Origin: JAJDFU01 sp964595955
GTDB taxonomy: Bacteria > Bacteroidota > Bacteroidia > Chitinophagales > Saprospiraceae
Assembly: GCA_964595955.1 (NCBI GenBank)
Contig: CAZQSF010000007.1
Coordinates: 1 to 64,000, forward strand
Reading direction: 5' to 3'
DNA: 64,000 bases
The notes below the pieces were generated by a model. It saw only the letters and a program-made list of their open reading frames with translations. It was not told the DNA's origin and did not search any database. How positions within the stretch are numbered: position 1 is the stretch's first letter; each line of letters opens with the position of its first letter. Below, piece by piece: positions 54,232 through 63,528 of this stretch. Made by a program: the position numbers and the translations under genes.

Positions 54232-54399
54232 CAGGAATTCAGGGGCAGGAGCTTGAAATATTTATCTCTTTAAACCAGGCTTCCGTCAGCTTTTGTCCGG
54301 AAGCCGTACCGCTGCCCGGGTGTGTTGCCGTTGCCGGCACGAAAAAAGGCTGCCATCTCTCGATCGCAGCCCCTTCATTATTGGATAGGTTCACAGAGG

Positions 54400-54678
54400 T
54401 TATCGAAGTTGAAAACGCTGAACCTGGCGGCTATTGGTTACCGAGTTGCTCACCAGATCGAGATCTACCGTACAGCGTTCGTACTTTAGTGCATAGCGCT
54501 CCCGAATGTGGTTTTCGTTCAGCGGTTCGCGTTTGAGTTGAGAAAGGCCCAAAAAGGCCCCTACCTCATCTTTAAAGCTGGCCATCAGATCTTGGGCGGC
54601 CAGCAGCGCATTGCCTGAAGCGTCGTTCAACAGGCCTGCACTGAGTGCAAATTTGATTTTTCGGCTATTCATGGTCAT
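54400..54678 (-). CDS. Small hypothetical protein
   Basis: A 92-residue protein that I do not recognise. It begins MTMNSRKIKFALSAGLLN and contains LLAAQDLMASFKDEVGAFLG, an amphipathic helix, then a charged region (LNENHIRERYALKYERCTV) and a Gln/Arg-rich end. There is no signal peptide or membrane helix. Composition is protein-like and the gap would otherwise be unusually long for this dense region, but no family supports it. An ATG at 54672 is an alternative start. It lies between lptF/G and ftsZ on the same strand as both. The stretch 54215-54399 beside it holds only the lptF/G promoter element. Confidence 0.5.
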   Translation of the reverse strand: MTMNSRKIKFALSAGLLNDASGNALLAAQDLMASFKDEVGAFLGLSQLKREPLNENHIRERYALKYERCTVDLDLVSNSVTNSRQVQRFQLR

Positions 54679-54836
54679 GGATATGTTATGGGTGTTGTGC
54701 TTGTTCTTCGATATATCTAACTGTGATTTTCCTAGCCTTGTTGTAAACAAAGAATTAAAGCTTTGTTAATGGGTCTTAAGAATTTTGCAGCCCCTCCAAC
54801 CGGCGGGTTCCATGCTTTTGAATACCAAAAAGGATA

Positions 54837-54866
54837 GGGGTTTAATCCAGTGACGGACTAAACCCC
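54837..54866 (-). terminator. Probable intrinsic terminator of the dcw cluster
   Basis: Arms 54837-54848 and 54855-54866 pair over 12 bases with one mismatch around a six-base loop, 51 bases downstream of the ftsZ stop. On the minus strand the hairpin is followed by TATCCTTTTTGG, a short U-tract. It should end transcription from the division and cell-wall genes. Confidence 0.65.
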
Positions 54867-54917
54867 ATCCCAGTTACCGACTCAACCAACCTAATGCCCG
54901 GTTAAAGACACCAGGAA

Positions 54918-56378
54918 TTAATCCACGTTATCGTGCAGGAAGGCGTTTCCTCCTTCTTCCAGCGTGGGCTCTTCATCGTCGGAGATGGTCCATTTGGAAA
55001 GGGAGGGCGACTCGGCATCGGGCAGGTCATCGAGATTGACGCCCCGGCGCAGGTAAGCCGGCTCGCTTTCCAGTTCGTTGATCGTCTTGGGGTTGTTCAG
55101 CTTGAGCTTGCCGTTGTTCTGCAAGTGTCGCTTTCGGCGCTGCTCTTCTTCGTAGTGACGCCGTTTGGCTTCCTCCTGGGCTTGTTTCTCTTCATCCGTC
55201 CAGGAAGCCTCCCGGGGTTCGCGCCGAATGGGGTTTCGGGGGCGTATATCGTCAAACTCAAAGGTCTGGCCCGAGGTCTCTTCCTGTTGAAAACCGATGT
55301 CGGAAAGACCGGGGCGGTTGCGTTGCTCCGGCTTGGCATCGTCGCCTTCCAGGGAAACCACAATGCGGTTGTCCTCCGGGCGGAACGCACTGCCCCGGCT
55401 TTTTTCAAAGCCCGTGGCAATAACCGTCACACTGATAGCCTCGCCCAGGTCTTCGTCGAAACAGTTCCCCCAAATGAGATCCGTACCGTGGCCGGCTTCT
55501 TCCTGCACGAACTCGGTGATCTCAAAAATCTCATCCATGGTCACTTCGCGGGTTCCGGAGGTGATATTGAGAAGAATGTGCTGGGCGCCGCGAATGTCGT
55601 TGTCTTCCAGCAAGGGCGAATGCAGGGCTTCGTCGACGGCCCGCTTGGCCCGGTCGTCGCCCTCGACCGTTGCCGTACCCATGATGGCCACCCCGCTTTC
55701 GCGCATCACCGTATTTACATCCTCGAAGTCGACATTTACGTAGCCGGGCACTGTAATGATCTCGGCTATCCCTTTGGCTGCTGTGGTCAGCACGTTGTCG
55801 GCCTGAGCAAAAGCATCGGAAAGCGACAGGTTGCCGTGGATCTGCCGCAGTTTGTCGTTGGAGATGACAATGAGCGTATCCACATTGTTCTTCAGCTCGT
55901 TGAGCCCGTCCATGGCCTGCCGAAGTCGGCGTTTGCCTTCAAAGGAAAAGGGCAGCGTGACAATGCCGACGGTGAGAATATCCATCTCCTGAGCTGCTTT
56001 GGCGATAATGGGCGCCGCACCGGTGCCCGTACCGCCGCCCATGCCGGCTGTAATGAACATCATTTTGCAATTGTTCTCCATGTACTTGCGCACCTCCTCG
56101 ATGGATTCCTCACAGGCCAGCTTGCCCACATTGGGCTTAGAACCGGCTCCCCGCCCTTCGGTGAGGTTGGGCCCCAGCTGAATACGCGTGGGTACGGGGC
56201 TTTGCTCCATAGCCTGCCCGTCGGTATTGCAGATGGCAAAATCCACGCCTACGATGCCCTGGCGAAACATGTGCGTCACGGCATTGCTTCCGCCTCCGCC
56301 CACACCGATCAGTTTGATGATGGGGCTTTCATCCCTGGGCAAATCGAACATCATGTTTTCGTTCTTTCCTGATTTCAT
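54918..56378 (-). CDS. ftsZ: Cell division protein FtsZ
   Basis: A 486-residue tubulin-like GTPase that forms the division ring. The GTP-binding G-box GGGTGTG is at 114-120, the N-terminal loop GVGGGGSNAV is near residue 25, and the catalytic T7 region is VNVDFEDVNTVM near 216-227. After the globular part (to about 330) a long charged linker of about 100 residues leads to the C-terminal tail (KWTISDDEEPTLEEGGNAF), which is the Bacteroidota form. It is the last gene of the dcw cluster, 33 bases after ftsA, and a hairpin terminator follows. Confidence 0.97.
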   Translation of the reverse strand: MKSGKNENMMFDLPRDESPIIKLIGVGGGGSNAVTHMFRQGIVGVDFAICNTDGQAMEQSPVPTRIQLGPNLTEGRGAGSKPNVGKLACEESIEEVRKYMENNCKMMFITAGMGGGTGTGAAPIIAKAAQEMDILTVGIVTLPFSFEGKRRLRQAMDGLNELKNNVDTLIVISNDKLRQIHGNLSLSDAFAQADNVLTTAAKGIAEIITVPGYVNVDFEDVNTVMRESGVAIMGTATVEGDDRAKRAVDEALHSPLLEDNDIRGAQHILLNITSGTREVTMDEIFEITEFVQEEAGHGTDLIWGNCFDEDLGEAISVTVIATGFEKSRGSAFRPEDNRIVVSLEGDDAKPEQRNRPGLSDIGFQQEETSGQTFEFDDIRPRNPIRREPREASWTDEEKQAQEEAKRRHYEEEQRRKRHLQNNGKLKLNNPKTINELESEPAYLRRGVNLDDLPDAESPSLSKWTISDDEEPTLEEGGNAFLHDNVD

Positions 56379-56411
56379 GGTTGAGTGGTTTTTGTGTTTA
56401 TAGAGAGTCGG

Positions 56412-57713
56412 TTAAAATTCCTGATCGGGTTCCGCCTCGAAGAACTCCTTCGTTTTTTTGAAGATTTGCTCGTACCAGGCAGGACCTTCGGGTTGCTCTT
56501 TGTCTACTTTTCCCTCAGGCGCCTTACCCGTATCGAGGTTCAGCCGCCCGTTTTCCATATCTTCTATGCCTTTGAGCAACAAGCCGATCGCGGTGGCGTA
56601 GATCGGACTGCTCAGGCTTTCGTGGTAGCCGTGGCCCAGGTGCTCGATCGGTATGCCGATGCGGGTTGACATGCCGGTGTGGTATTCCGCCAGCTTGTCC
56701 ATATGGTTGAGCAACGCCCCGCCTCCAGTGAGCACGATGCCCCCGATGAGCTTGCGCTCAAAACCGGACCGGCGGATCTCCCAAATGACGTGATCCAGGA
56801 TCTCTTCGGCCCGGGCCTGAATGATGCGGGCGAGGTTTTTCTCCGAAATTTCCCGCGGGCTTCGTCCTTTCAGCCCCGGAATGGTGATAATGCGGTTGTC
56901 GTAGACCTCTTCGGCCAGGGCTGAGCCAAAGCGGATCTTCAGCTTTTCGGCCTGGGGCGCCATCACCGTGCATCCCTCTTTAATGTCTTTGGTGATGACA
57001 TTGCCCCCAAAGGGAATGACGGCCGTATGGCGAATGATACCGTCTTTGAAGAGGGTGATGTCGGTGGTGCCGCCGCCGATATCCACCAGGGCAACTCCGG
57101 CTTCCTTCTCCTCTTCCGTGAGCACCGCTGCGGCTGAGGCAATGGGCTCCAGGGTCATATTCGCCACGCGTAGCCCAGTGCGCTCAACGCAGCGATAAAT
57201 GTTGTTCGAAGCTGAGATCTGCCCGGTGATGATGTGGAAGTTGGCCTCCAGCCGAACCCCCGACATACCCACAGGATCGACGATCCCCTGCTCGTTGTCC
57301 ACCGTGAATTCCTGAGGGATGACGTGCAGGATCTTGTCGCCCGGAGGCAACACCAGTTTGTACATATCCCGGATCAGCTTGTCGATATCGGCCTGGCCGA
57401 CTTCGTGGAAGTCGTTATCGCGCGTGAGAATGCCCCGGTGTTGCAGGCTTTTGATGTGCTGCCCGGCAATACCGACGTGCACGACCTCCTCGTCTATGCC
57501 CGAACTGCGGCGAAGCATTTCCGTGGCCTGGGCGATGGCGTTTACCGTTTTTTCGATATTGGATACCACCCCGCGCAAAACCCCTTCGGATTGTACTTTG
57601 CCTGCGCCGAGGACTTCCAGTTTTCCATACTCGTTCTTGCGACCGGCCAGTGCACATACCTTGGTCGTGCCGATGTCCAGTGCTACGACGACTTGCGATT
57701 TCTCAGATTTCAT
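56412..57713 (-). CDS. ftsA: Cell division protein FtsA
   Basis: A 433-residue actin-family ATPase that tethers FtsZ to the membrane and recruits division proteins. The phosphate-1 loop is ALDIGTTKVCALAG (about 11-24), phosphate 2 is LVDIGGGTTDITLF near residue 205, and the adenosine motif is VLTGGGALLNHM near 327. The SHS2-type 1C domain lies between about 85 and 165. The C terminus WYEQIFKKTKEFFEAE can form the amphipathic membrane-targeting helix. It lies between ftsQ (61 bases) and ftsZ (33 bases). Confidence 0.96.
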   Translation of the reverse strand: MKSEKSQVVVALDIGTTKVCALAGRKNEYGKLEVLGAGKVQSEGVLRGVVSNIEKTVNAIAQATEMLRRSSGIDEEVVHVGIAGQHIKSLQHRGILTRDNDFHEVGQADIDKLIRDMYKLVLPPGDKILHVIPQEFTVDNEQGIVDPVGMSGVRLEANFHIITGQISASNNIYRCVERTGLRVANMTLEPIASAAAVLTEEEKEAGVALVDIGGGTTDITLFKDGIIRHTAVIPFGGNVITKDIKEGCTVMAPQAEKLKIRFGSALAEEVYDNRIITIPGLKGRSPREISEKNLARIIQARAEEILDHVIWEIRRSGFERKLIGGIVLTGGGALLNHMDKLAEYHTGMSTRIGIPIEHLGHGYHESLSSPIYATAIGLLLKGIEDMENGRLNLDTGKAPEGKVDKEQPEGPAWYEQIFKKTKEFFEAEPDQEF

Positions 57714-57774
57714 AGTGTTGCATTAGGTTTGGTTGTTGGAATCACCGGCAAGCCGGCTTTCATTCGGTTTTCTT

Positions 57775-58554
57775 TTATGCTTTTTCACAGACGACCTGCC
57801 CGGCATATTCCAGGCTGATGGTCCGATATTTTCGCCATCCTTCGTAAGGCAATGCTTCCCGGTAGAAATAGTGCAGGCGTTCCAGCTTGTCTTCGGCAGA
57901 CTGTATGCTGCCAAAGCGGATCTTTTGGTCGCCAATTTTCGGCACCAGGGTCATTTCCCCCTGTTTATTCATGTAGATCTGTTCGACCATGGGCTTTAGA
58001 AAGGTATCGTCGCGCAGGAGCTTGGCCAGCTCGAAGACGTCTTTCAGGCTGTGCTTATCGCGCTCCAGGAAATCGATGACATGAGGAGCGATATCGCCGG
58101 TGGCCACCATGACCCGGGCCGTGAAGTGCTTGGACAACGGCATGCGCACACCGGACTCATCCAGATAATAGTTCAGGCCGTTGTTATCCATGATCCGCAG
58201 AACGGGTTCGCGCTGTACCACTTCGATGAACACCTCCTCGGTGGCGTTGACGTATACGTCGGCATCCAGAATAAAGGGGTCTTCCTCCAGCACGCGCTCC
58301 AGGCGTTCCACATTGACCGAGGCCAGCGGTAAACCTACGATCTGGTGCCCGAAGCTTCGCTCTATAGTGAGCATGATATCCTTTTCCGTGATCAGGACGT
58401 GCCCGCCCTCGAAAGGCTGGATGCGGATGTGCACCTCCTGGGCCAAAGCTGCATCCTTGTGTTCCATAGCCGAGATCACTATGGCTGCGGCAAAGAGCAC
58501 CAGGGCGACCCAGCCCAGTCGCTTCAGCATTTGTTGTATTTCGGCTTTTTTCAT
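57775..58554 (-). CDS. ftsQ: Cell division protein FtsQ
   Basis: A 259-residue bitopic division protein. It has a short cytoplasmic start, one membrane helix (about 11-29) and then a POTRA-like region (about 40-105, with VHIRIQPFEGGHVLITEKDI) and a FtsQ beta domain. The VQREPVLRIMDNNGLNYYLDESG block is characteristic of FtsQ/DivIB in Bacteroidota. It links the divisome to peptidoglycan synthesis through FtsB/FtsL, which are not seen here. Its start overlaps the murC stop by four bases. Confidence 0.93.
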   Translation of the reverse strand: MKKAEIQQMLKRLGWVALVLFAAAIVISAMEHKDAALAQEVHIRIQPFEGGHVLITEKDIMLTIERSFGHQIVGLPLASVNVERLERVLEEDPFILDADVYVNATEEVFIEVVQREPVLRIMDNNGLNYYLDESGVRMPLSKHFTARVMVATGDIAPHVIDFLERDKHSLKDVFELAKLLRDDTFLKPMVEQIYMNKQGEMTLVPKIGDQKIRFGSIQSAEDKLERLHYFYREALPYEGWRKYRTISLEYAGQVVCEKA

Positions 58555-59933
58555 GTCGTATTACCTTCGTTTGGGCCGTACCGTTCGGCCAAATAGGCGC
58601 AGATCGGTTCGGCCAGTGTATCTATGTTTCCGGCCCCCAGGGTCATCCATACCCCGGCCGGCTTTTCCTTGCTTTTTTCGAGCGCCTGCTCCAGCGGTAC
58701 CGGCGCCTCAATTTTCTTTCGCATGTGCTGCCGGATCAAATCCGAGCTCACTCCCGGGATGGGTTCTTCGCGGGCCGGGTAAATATCCAGCAGAATCACC
58801 TCATCCAGTGCTTCCAGTGCCTCGGCGAAGCCCTTGGCAAAATCGCGGGTGCGGCTGTAAAGGTGCGGCTGGAAAATCCCTTTGATCCGCTGCCCGGGAA
58901 AAAACTCCCGGGCCGCCCCGATTGCCGCTTGCAGTTCGGTGGGATGGTGAGCGTAATCGTCTACGTACACCAGCCCGGGCCTCCGGAAGCGAATTTCAAA
59001 GCGCCGCTGTACCCCTTTAAACTTCTGCAGACCCTCCGCCAGCCGCTGGGGGTCCAGCCCCAGCTCGAGAGCTACGGCCAGGGCTGCCGTGGCGTTTTCC
59101 ACATTGTGCCTGCCCGGCAAGGGCAGTCGAAAGCCTTCGATCGCCTCCCCCTCCGGACACTGCAGGTCGAAAACGAAGTAGCCTTCTTCCACCCGGACCC
59201 GTTCGGCCCGGTAGTCGCCTCGATCCAGCCCAAAGGTGCGGTACACCTTTGCGTCGTTCAGCTGATCCGCCCACCGATGCTGTACGTAGAGCTTCCCTCC
59301 GGGAACCAACTGCCGGCTAAAAGCCCGAAAACCCGATTCCAGCATACCGGCCTCGTCGCCGTAGATATCCAGGTGGTCGGGCTCCATGGACAGGATAACC
59401 GCGTGCTCCGGATGCAGATGCAAAAAGGAGCGGTCGTACTCATCGGCTTCCACCACCATCCAACCGGCATGTCCCAGGCGGTAATTGGACTGAAAGTTGG
59501 CCGCTATGCCGCCCAGGAAGGCCGTGCAGTCCAGTCCGGCGTAGGCGAGCAACCAACTGAGCATACAAGAGGTAGTCGTCTTACCGTGGGTTCCGGCCAC
59601 TGCGAGGGTCCGTTGCTCCCGGCTCAGGAGTCCCAGCACTTCGGCCCGCTTCATCACCGGATATTCCCGGCTGCGGAAATAAGTCAATTCGCGATGCGCC
59701 TCGGGAATGGCCGGGGTGTATACCACCAACTCCACGCCCTCGGGAATCCATTCGGGATCATCCTCATAGTGGATGTGCATCCCTTCGGCGGCCAGCGTTC
59801 TGGTCAGCGCCGTTTCGGTTTTATCGTAGCCGTATACCTCCAGGCCTTTTTCCCGGAAGTACCGGGCTAGCGCACTCATCCCGATACCGCCTATGCCTAT
59901 GAAGTACACCTTATGTAGTTCTTCTATGCGCAT
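58551..59933 (-). CDS. murC: UDP-N-acetylmuramate--L-alanine ligase
   Basis: A 460-residue Mur ligase that adds L-alanine to UDP-MurNAc in the cytoplasm. The N-terminal UDP-binding motif GIGGIGMSALARYF is at 13-26, the ATP P-loop VAGTHGKTTT is near 112-121, and the central-domain block VEADEYDRSFLHLHPEHAVI follows near 160. The C-terminal domain has YVDDYAHHPTEL near 330. The start MRIEELHKVYFIG at 59933 matches the family and overlaps murG by 23 bases. The longer frame is not homologous. No murB follows it, which is common in this phylum. Confidence 0.95.
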   Translation of the reverse strand: MRIEELHKVYFIGIGGIGMSALARYFREKGLEVYGYDKTETALTRTLAAEGMHIHYEDDPEWIPEGVELVVYTPAIPEAHRELTYFRSREYPVMKRAEVLGLLSREQRTLAVAGTHGKTTTSCMLSWLLAYAGLDCTAFLGGIAANFQSNYRLGHAGWMVVEADEYDRSFLHLHPEHAVILSMEPDHLDIYGDEAGMLESGFRAFSRQLVPGGKLYVQHRWADQLNDAKVYRTFGLDRGDYRAERVRVEEGYFVFDLQCPEGEAIEGFRLPLPGRHNVENATAALAVALELGLDPQRLAEGLQKFKGVQRRFEIRFRRPGLVYVDDYAHHPTELQAAIGAAREFFPGQRIKGIFQPHLYSRTRDFAKGFAEALEALDEVILLDIYPAREEPIPGVSSDLIRQHMRKKIEAPVPLEQALEKSKEKPAGVWMTLGAGNIDTLAEPICAYLAERYGPNEGNTT

Positions 59934-61062
59934 TCGATTCTCGCTTGGCCAGAGCCAAAACGGCCCGGGCGATTTGCAGCGTGGCCTGTGGCCGCGCTTG
60001 TTTGTGTATGGCAAGGGCCAATTGCGAACGCTTTTCCGGCGCATCCAGCAACTCCAGGGCTTTGTGCACGGCGACCTCTTCGGCATCGGCATCCGCTACC
60101 ATCCAGGCTGCGGCCTGCTCGACCAAGGCCTGTGCGTTTTTCGTCTGATGATCCTCGGCCACGTTTGGCGAGGGCACTAATACGGCGGCCTTCCCCAAGG
60201 CGGCAAGCTCAGACAAGGTCAATGCCCCGGCCCGACAAAGCACCACATCGGCTGCCGCATAAGCAGCCGGCATGTCGTCCACAAAGGCGACGGCCTTCAC
60301 ATTGGGCAAAGCTGCCGCCCCACTGTCCAGCATTTCGCGGGCGTACAATTTGCCCACCTGCCAAAGGACCTGAACATCCCTGCGGCCGTTCCAAACTTCC
60401 TCGGTCGCCCGCATGGCCTGGTTGAGCGTTCGGGCGCCCAAGCTCCCTCCCAGCACCAGCAGCGTGGGTTTATTCTCGGCCAGACCCAGCCGTTTTCGAC
60501 CTTCTCCGGCCGGCATATCCAGCTCGATCAGATCCTTGCGGACGGGATTGCCCGTCAATTCGAGCTTTTCGGCCGGGAAAAAGCGCTCCATACCTTCGTA
60601 GGCCACGCAGATCCGGTCGACTCGCCTGGCCAGCAGCCGATTGGTTATGCCGGGAAACGAATTCTGTTCCTGGATCAGGGTGGGTACTCCCATGCGAGTT
60701 GCCACCTCCAGAGTGGGGCCGCTCGCATACCCCCCTACCCCAACGGCTACCTGTGGCCGGAAAGAGCGAAGGATCTGCCAGGCCTGCCAAAGGCTCACCC
60801 CTACTTTCAATGGGAAAAGCAGATTGTCCGGGCTAAGCTTTCGTTGAAATCCGCTAATCCAAAGTCCCTTGATCGGATATCCCGCTTTCGGGACCCGTTC
60901 CATCTCCATGCGGCCCCGCGCGCCTACAAAGAGGATATCTGCCCGGGGCTCCAGCTCGCGGAGCTGATCGGCAATGGCCAGGGCGGGGAATATATGCCCC
61001 CCTGTGCCCCCGCCGCTCAGTACGACCCGCAAGGTCTGCGCTATTTGTACGGTCGATGCCAT
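59911..61062 (-). CDS. murG: Undecaprenyldiphospho-muramoylpentapeptide GlcNAc transferase
   Basis: A 383-residue GT-B enzyme that adds GlcNAc to lipid I to make lipid II on the inner face of the membrane. The first G-loop is LSGGGTGGHIFPALAIA (15-31), the second VGGYASGP, and the UDP-GlcNAc-binding C-terminal half has LGGSLGARTLNQAM and VLCRAGALTLSELAALGKA. Length is slightly above that of E. coli MurG. It begins directly after the ftsW stop, with no gap, and overlaps murC. Confidence 0.95.
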   Translation of the reverse strand: MASTVQIAQTLRVVLSGGGTGGHIFPALAIADQLRELEPRADILFVGARGRMEMERVPKAGYPIKGLWISGFQRKLSPDNLLFPLKVGVSLWQAWQILRSFRPQVAVGVGGYASGPTLEVATRMGVPTLIQEQNSFPGITNRLLARRVDRICVAYEGMERFFPAEKLELTGNPVRKDLIELDMPAGEGRKRLGLAENKPTLLVLGGSLGARTLNQAMRATEEVWNGRRDVQVLWQVGKLYAREMLDSGAAALPNVKAVAFVDDMPAAYAAADVVLCRAGALTLSELAALGKAAVLVPSPNVAEDHQTKNAQALVEQAAAWMVADADAEEVAVHKALELLDAPEKRSQLALAIHKQARPQATLQIARAVLALAKRESNAHRRTT

Positions 61063-62208
61063 CTACGTGTCCGCCGTTATGGATTCCACGTATTTGCTCA
61101 CACTGAGGATCACCCCGAAGGCAATACACGTAAAGAGCACCGAAGTACCCCCCATACTTACCATGGGGAGCGTAAGGCCGGTCACGGGTACCAGATGAAC
61201 CGCAACGGCTATGTTGGCAAAAGCCTGAAAAACCAGCAAAAGGGTCAGTCCCATGGCCACCATGGCACCGAAGGCTTTCGAACTTTTCGTCACCAGGCGC
61301 GCCACCCGGAAAAAAAGCAGCACGTACAGGCCGATGATCAACCCGCCTCCCAACACGCCGTACTCTTCGCAAATGATAGCGTAGATGAAGTCGGAAAAGG
61401 AGCCGGGCAAATAATTGCGCTGAATGCTGTTGCCGGGGCCCATACCCACCCATTCGCCATTGGCGATGGCAATCTTTGCCTGCTCTACCTGATAGCTGCC
61501 CCCCGGGTTGATGATGAAGTCGCGCACCCTGGATATCCAGGTTTCCAGGCGAACCACTTCGGGGAAAAACTGCCCGAGTATGACCAGTACGGAGAAGGTT
61601 ACCAGGCCGAGAAACATCAGCAGCGCAACGTATTTGAGAGAAACCCGCCCGACCACCATCATAAACAGCGCGGTGAAAAACAACAGCATGGCGGATGACA
61701 AGTCAGCCGGGGCAATGAGGCCGCAAATGAGCAAAATGGGCGCAATAATGGGTAGGAAGGCGCTCTTGAAATCTTTAATGTAATCCTGCTTGGAAGAAAT
61801 CGCCCGAGCTACGTACAGCACTAGTGCCAGCTTGGCAAAGTCGGAAGACTGAAACGTGATGCCCACCAGGGGGACTTCAATCCAGCGCCTGGCCTCATTG
61901 ATGTCGGCTCCGAAGGCAATGGTGTAGACCAACAGGGGAATGGATAGCACCAACAGGACGGGAGCCGATCGATTGAACACCATGTAGTGCAACATGTGGC
62001 AGATATAGGTAAGCACCAGTCCGCCGAACAGAATGATCCCGTGCTTGAAAAGGAACGCCTCGGTATTGCCTCCCCGAAAGCGGTAGGCCAGCGTACCCGT
62101 CGAGCTGTAGACGGCCAGCAGCGAAAAAACGGCCAGGATGATGATCACTGCCCAAATGGCTTTGTCCCCTCGCAGTTCGGCTACCAACCGGCTTCCTATT
62201 GTGGCCAT
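61063..62208 (-). CDS. ftsW: Peptidoglycan glycosyltransferase FtsW
   Basis: A 381-residue SEDS-family membrane protein with about ten helices that polymerises lipid II at the septum together with a cognate class B PBP. Family blocks visible include QSSDFAKLALVLYVARAI (with the conserved Asp-Phe-x-Lys), GPGNSIQRNYLPGSFSDFIY, and LVPVTGLTLPMVSMGGTS near the C terminus. The position between murD and murG identifies it as FtsW rather than RodA. murG starts at the next base after its stop. Confidence 0.94.
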   Translation of the reverse strand: MATIGSRLVAELRGDKAIWAVIIILAVFSLLAVYSSTGTLAYRFRGGNTEAFLFKHGIILFGGLVLTYICHMLHYMVFNRSAPVLLVLSIPLLVYTIAFGADINEARRWIEVPLVGITFQSSDFAKLALVLYVARAISSKQDYIKDFKSAFLPIIAPILLICGLIAPADLSSAMLLFFTALFMMVVGRVSLKYVALLMFLGLVTFSVLVILGQFFPEVVRLETWISRVRDFIINPGGSYQVEQAKIAIANGEWVGMGPGNSIQRNYLPGSFSDFIYAIICEEYGVLGGGLIIGLYVLLFFRVARLVTKSSKAFGAMVAMGLTLLLVFQAFANIAVAVHLVPVTGLTLPMVSMGGTSVLFTCIAFGVILSVSKYVESITADT

Positions 62209-62217
62209 GACGTTCGT

Positions 62218-63525
62218 TTAATTCGGTTTCAGGTCCAGAACGGCTCGTCGGAATTGATCGCCCCGGTCCTCGTAATTTTTAAAAAGGTCAAAACTGGCAC
62301 AGGCCGGAGCGAGTAATACGACATCTCCGGACTGCGCATATTTTTGCGCGGCTGCAATCGCATCTGCAGCACGAGTCGTTTCTTCAATGTGCGGCACTTC
62401 GCTGTGAAAAGCCGCCTGAATCTTTCGGTTGTCGGCACCCAGGCATATCAAGGCCTTCACCTTTTCGCGGGCCAGGGGCAGCAGGGCCGAATAGTCATTG
62501 CCCTTATCCGTACCGCCGGCGATCCAGATTACCGGTTTGTCCATGGCTTCCAGGGCATAATAGGCCGCATCTACATTGGTGGCCTTGCTGTCATTGATGT
62601 ACTCCACCCCCTTCCAGTTCGCCACCCGCTCCATTCGGTGGGGGTGATTGCGAAAACTGTGCAGCGCCTTCTGCATGGTCTCGGTGCGCACCCCCATCGC
62701 CGCAGCCATGTGGACGGCAAACAAGGCATTCATGGCGTTGTGCTTTCCGTAGAGCACCGTTCCGTCCAGGTCGAGCACATCCTCACCTAGCAGCAAGTGC
62801 CTGCCGCGGACCTGATCGGAACTCAGGGGTTGCAGGCGGGCCGCTCCCTTTCGCTTGGGCAGGTAGCTTCGAATATTTTCGTCTTCCTGCCAGTAGAAAA
62901 AGCGATCCTCAGGCCCCTGATTCATGGTGATCCGGAATTTCGCCTCGATGTAGCGGGCCATCTCGTAATCGTAGCGGTCCAGGTGGTCGGGCGTAATGTT
63001 GAGCAATGCGGCCAGCCGGCTGCGAAAACGCAGGATCCCATCCAGTTGAAAACTGCTCAGTTCGAGCACGGCGAGGGGAAATGTGCCCTCGGCAACCAGG
63101 CGGGCAAAACTCCGGCCCACATTGCCGCCCAGAACCACCTCCAAACCGGCTTCGCGCAGCAGGTGGTAGGTGAGCAATGTCGTGGTCGTTTTGCCATTGG
63201 TGCCGGTAATGGCCACCAGCTCGGCATCGGTGTGCCGTCCAGCAAATTCAATTTCAGATATCACCGGGATCCCTTTGGCCCGGATGGTTCTAATCAGAGG
63301 CAGTTGGTCCGGTATACCCGGACTTTTGATCACCTGATCGGCTTTCAACAGCCGCCCCATATCGTGTCCGCCTTCCTCGAAGGGGATGCGGTACCTCAAA
63401 AGCTCATTTCGCGCGGGTTCTCCCAGCCGGCCCTTGTCGGACAGCCAGAGATCGTGCCCCAGTTTCTTGGCCAGCAAGGCGGCTCCCCGGCCGCTTTCTC
63501 CCCCTCCTAAAATGACCGTGCGCAT
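62218..63525 (-). CDS. murD: UDP-N-acetylmuramoylalanine--D-glutamate ligase
   Basis: A 435-residue Mur ligase that adds D-glutamate to UDP-MurNAc-L-Ala. The N-terminal nucleotide-binding loop is ILGGGESGRGAALLAKK, the ATP P-loop is ITGTNGKTTTTLLTYHLL near 108-125, and LLNITPDHLDRYDYEMARY with the metal-binding His follows near 178. NDSKATNVDAAYYALEAM and WIAGGTDKG are C-terminal family blocks. It sits nine bases before ftsW and three bases after mraY. Confidence 0.95.
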   Translation of the reverse strand: MRTVILGGGESGRGAALLAKKLGHDLWLSDKGRLGEPARNELLRYRIPFEEGGHDMGRLLKADQVIKSPGIPDQLPLIRTIRAKGIPVISEIEFAGRHTDAELVAITGTNGKTTTTLLTYHLLREAGLEVVLGGNVGRSFARLVAEGTFPLAVLELSSFQLDGILRFRSRLAALLNITPDHLDRYDYEMARYIEAKFRITMNQGPEDRFFYWQEDENIRSYLPKRKGAARLQPLSSDQVRGRHLLLGEDVLDLDGTVLYGKHNAMNALFAVHMAAAMGVRTETMQKALHSFRNHPHRMERVANWKGVEYINDSKATNVDAAYYALEAMDKPVIWIAGGTDKGNDYSALLPLAREKVKALICLGADNRKIQAAFHSEVPHIEETTRAADAIAAAQKYAQSGDVVLLAPACASFDLFKNYEDRGDQFRRAVLDLKPN

Positions 63526-63528
63526 GGC

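Noticed and set aside
53150..54256. A 368-codon plus-strand frame opposite the LptF/G-like gene
   Set aside because: The minus-strand permease is well supported; no motif is present in the antisense product.
54933..56372. A 479-codon plus-strand frame opposite ftsZ
   Set aside because: FtsZ motifs are intact on the minus strand; the antisense frame is a codon-bias shadow.
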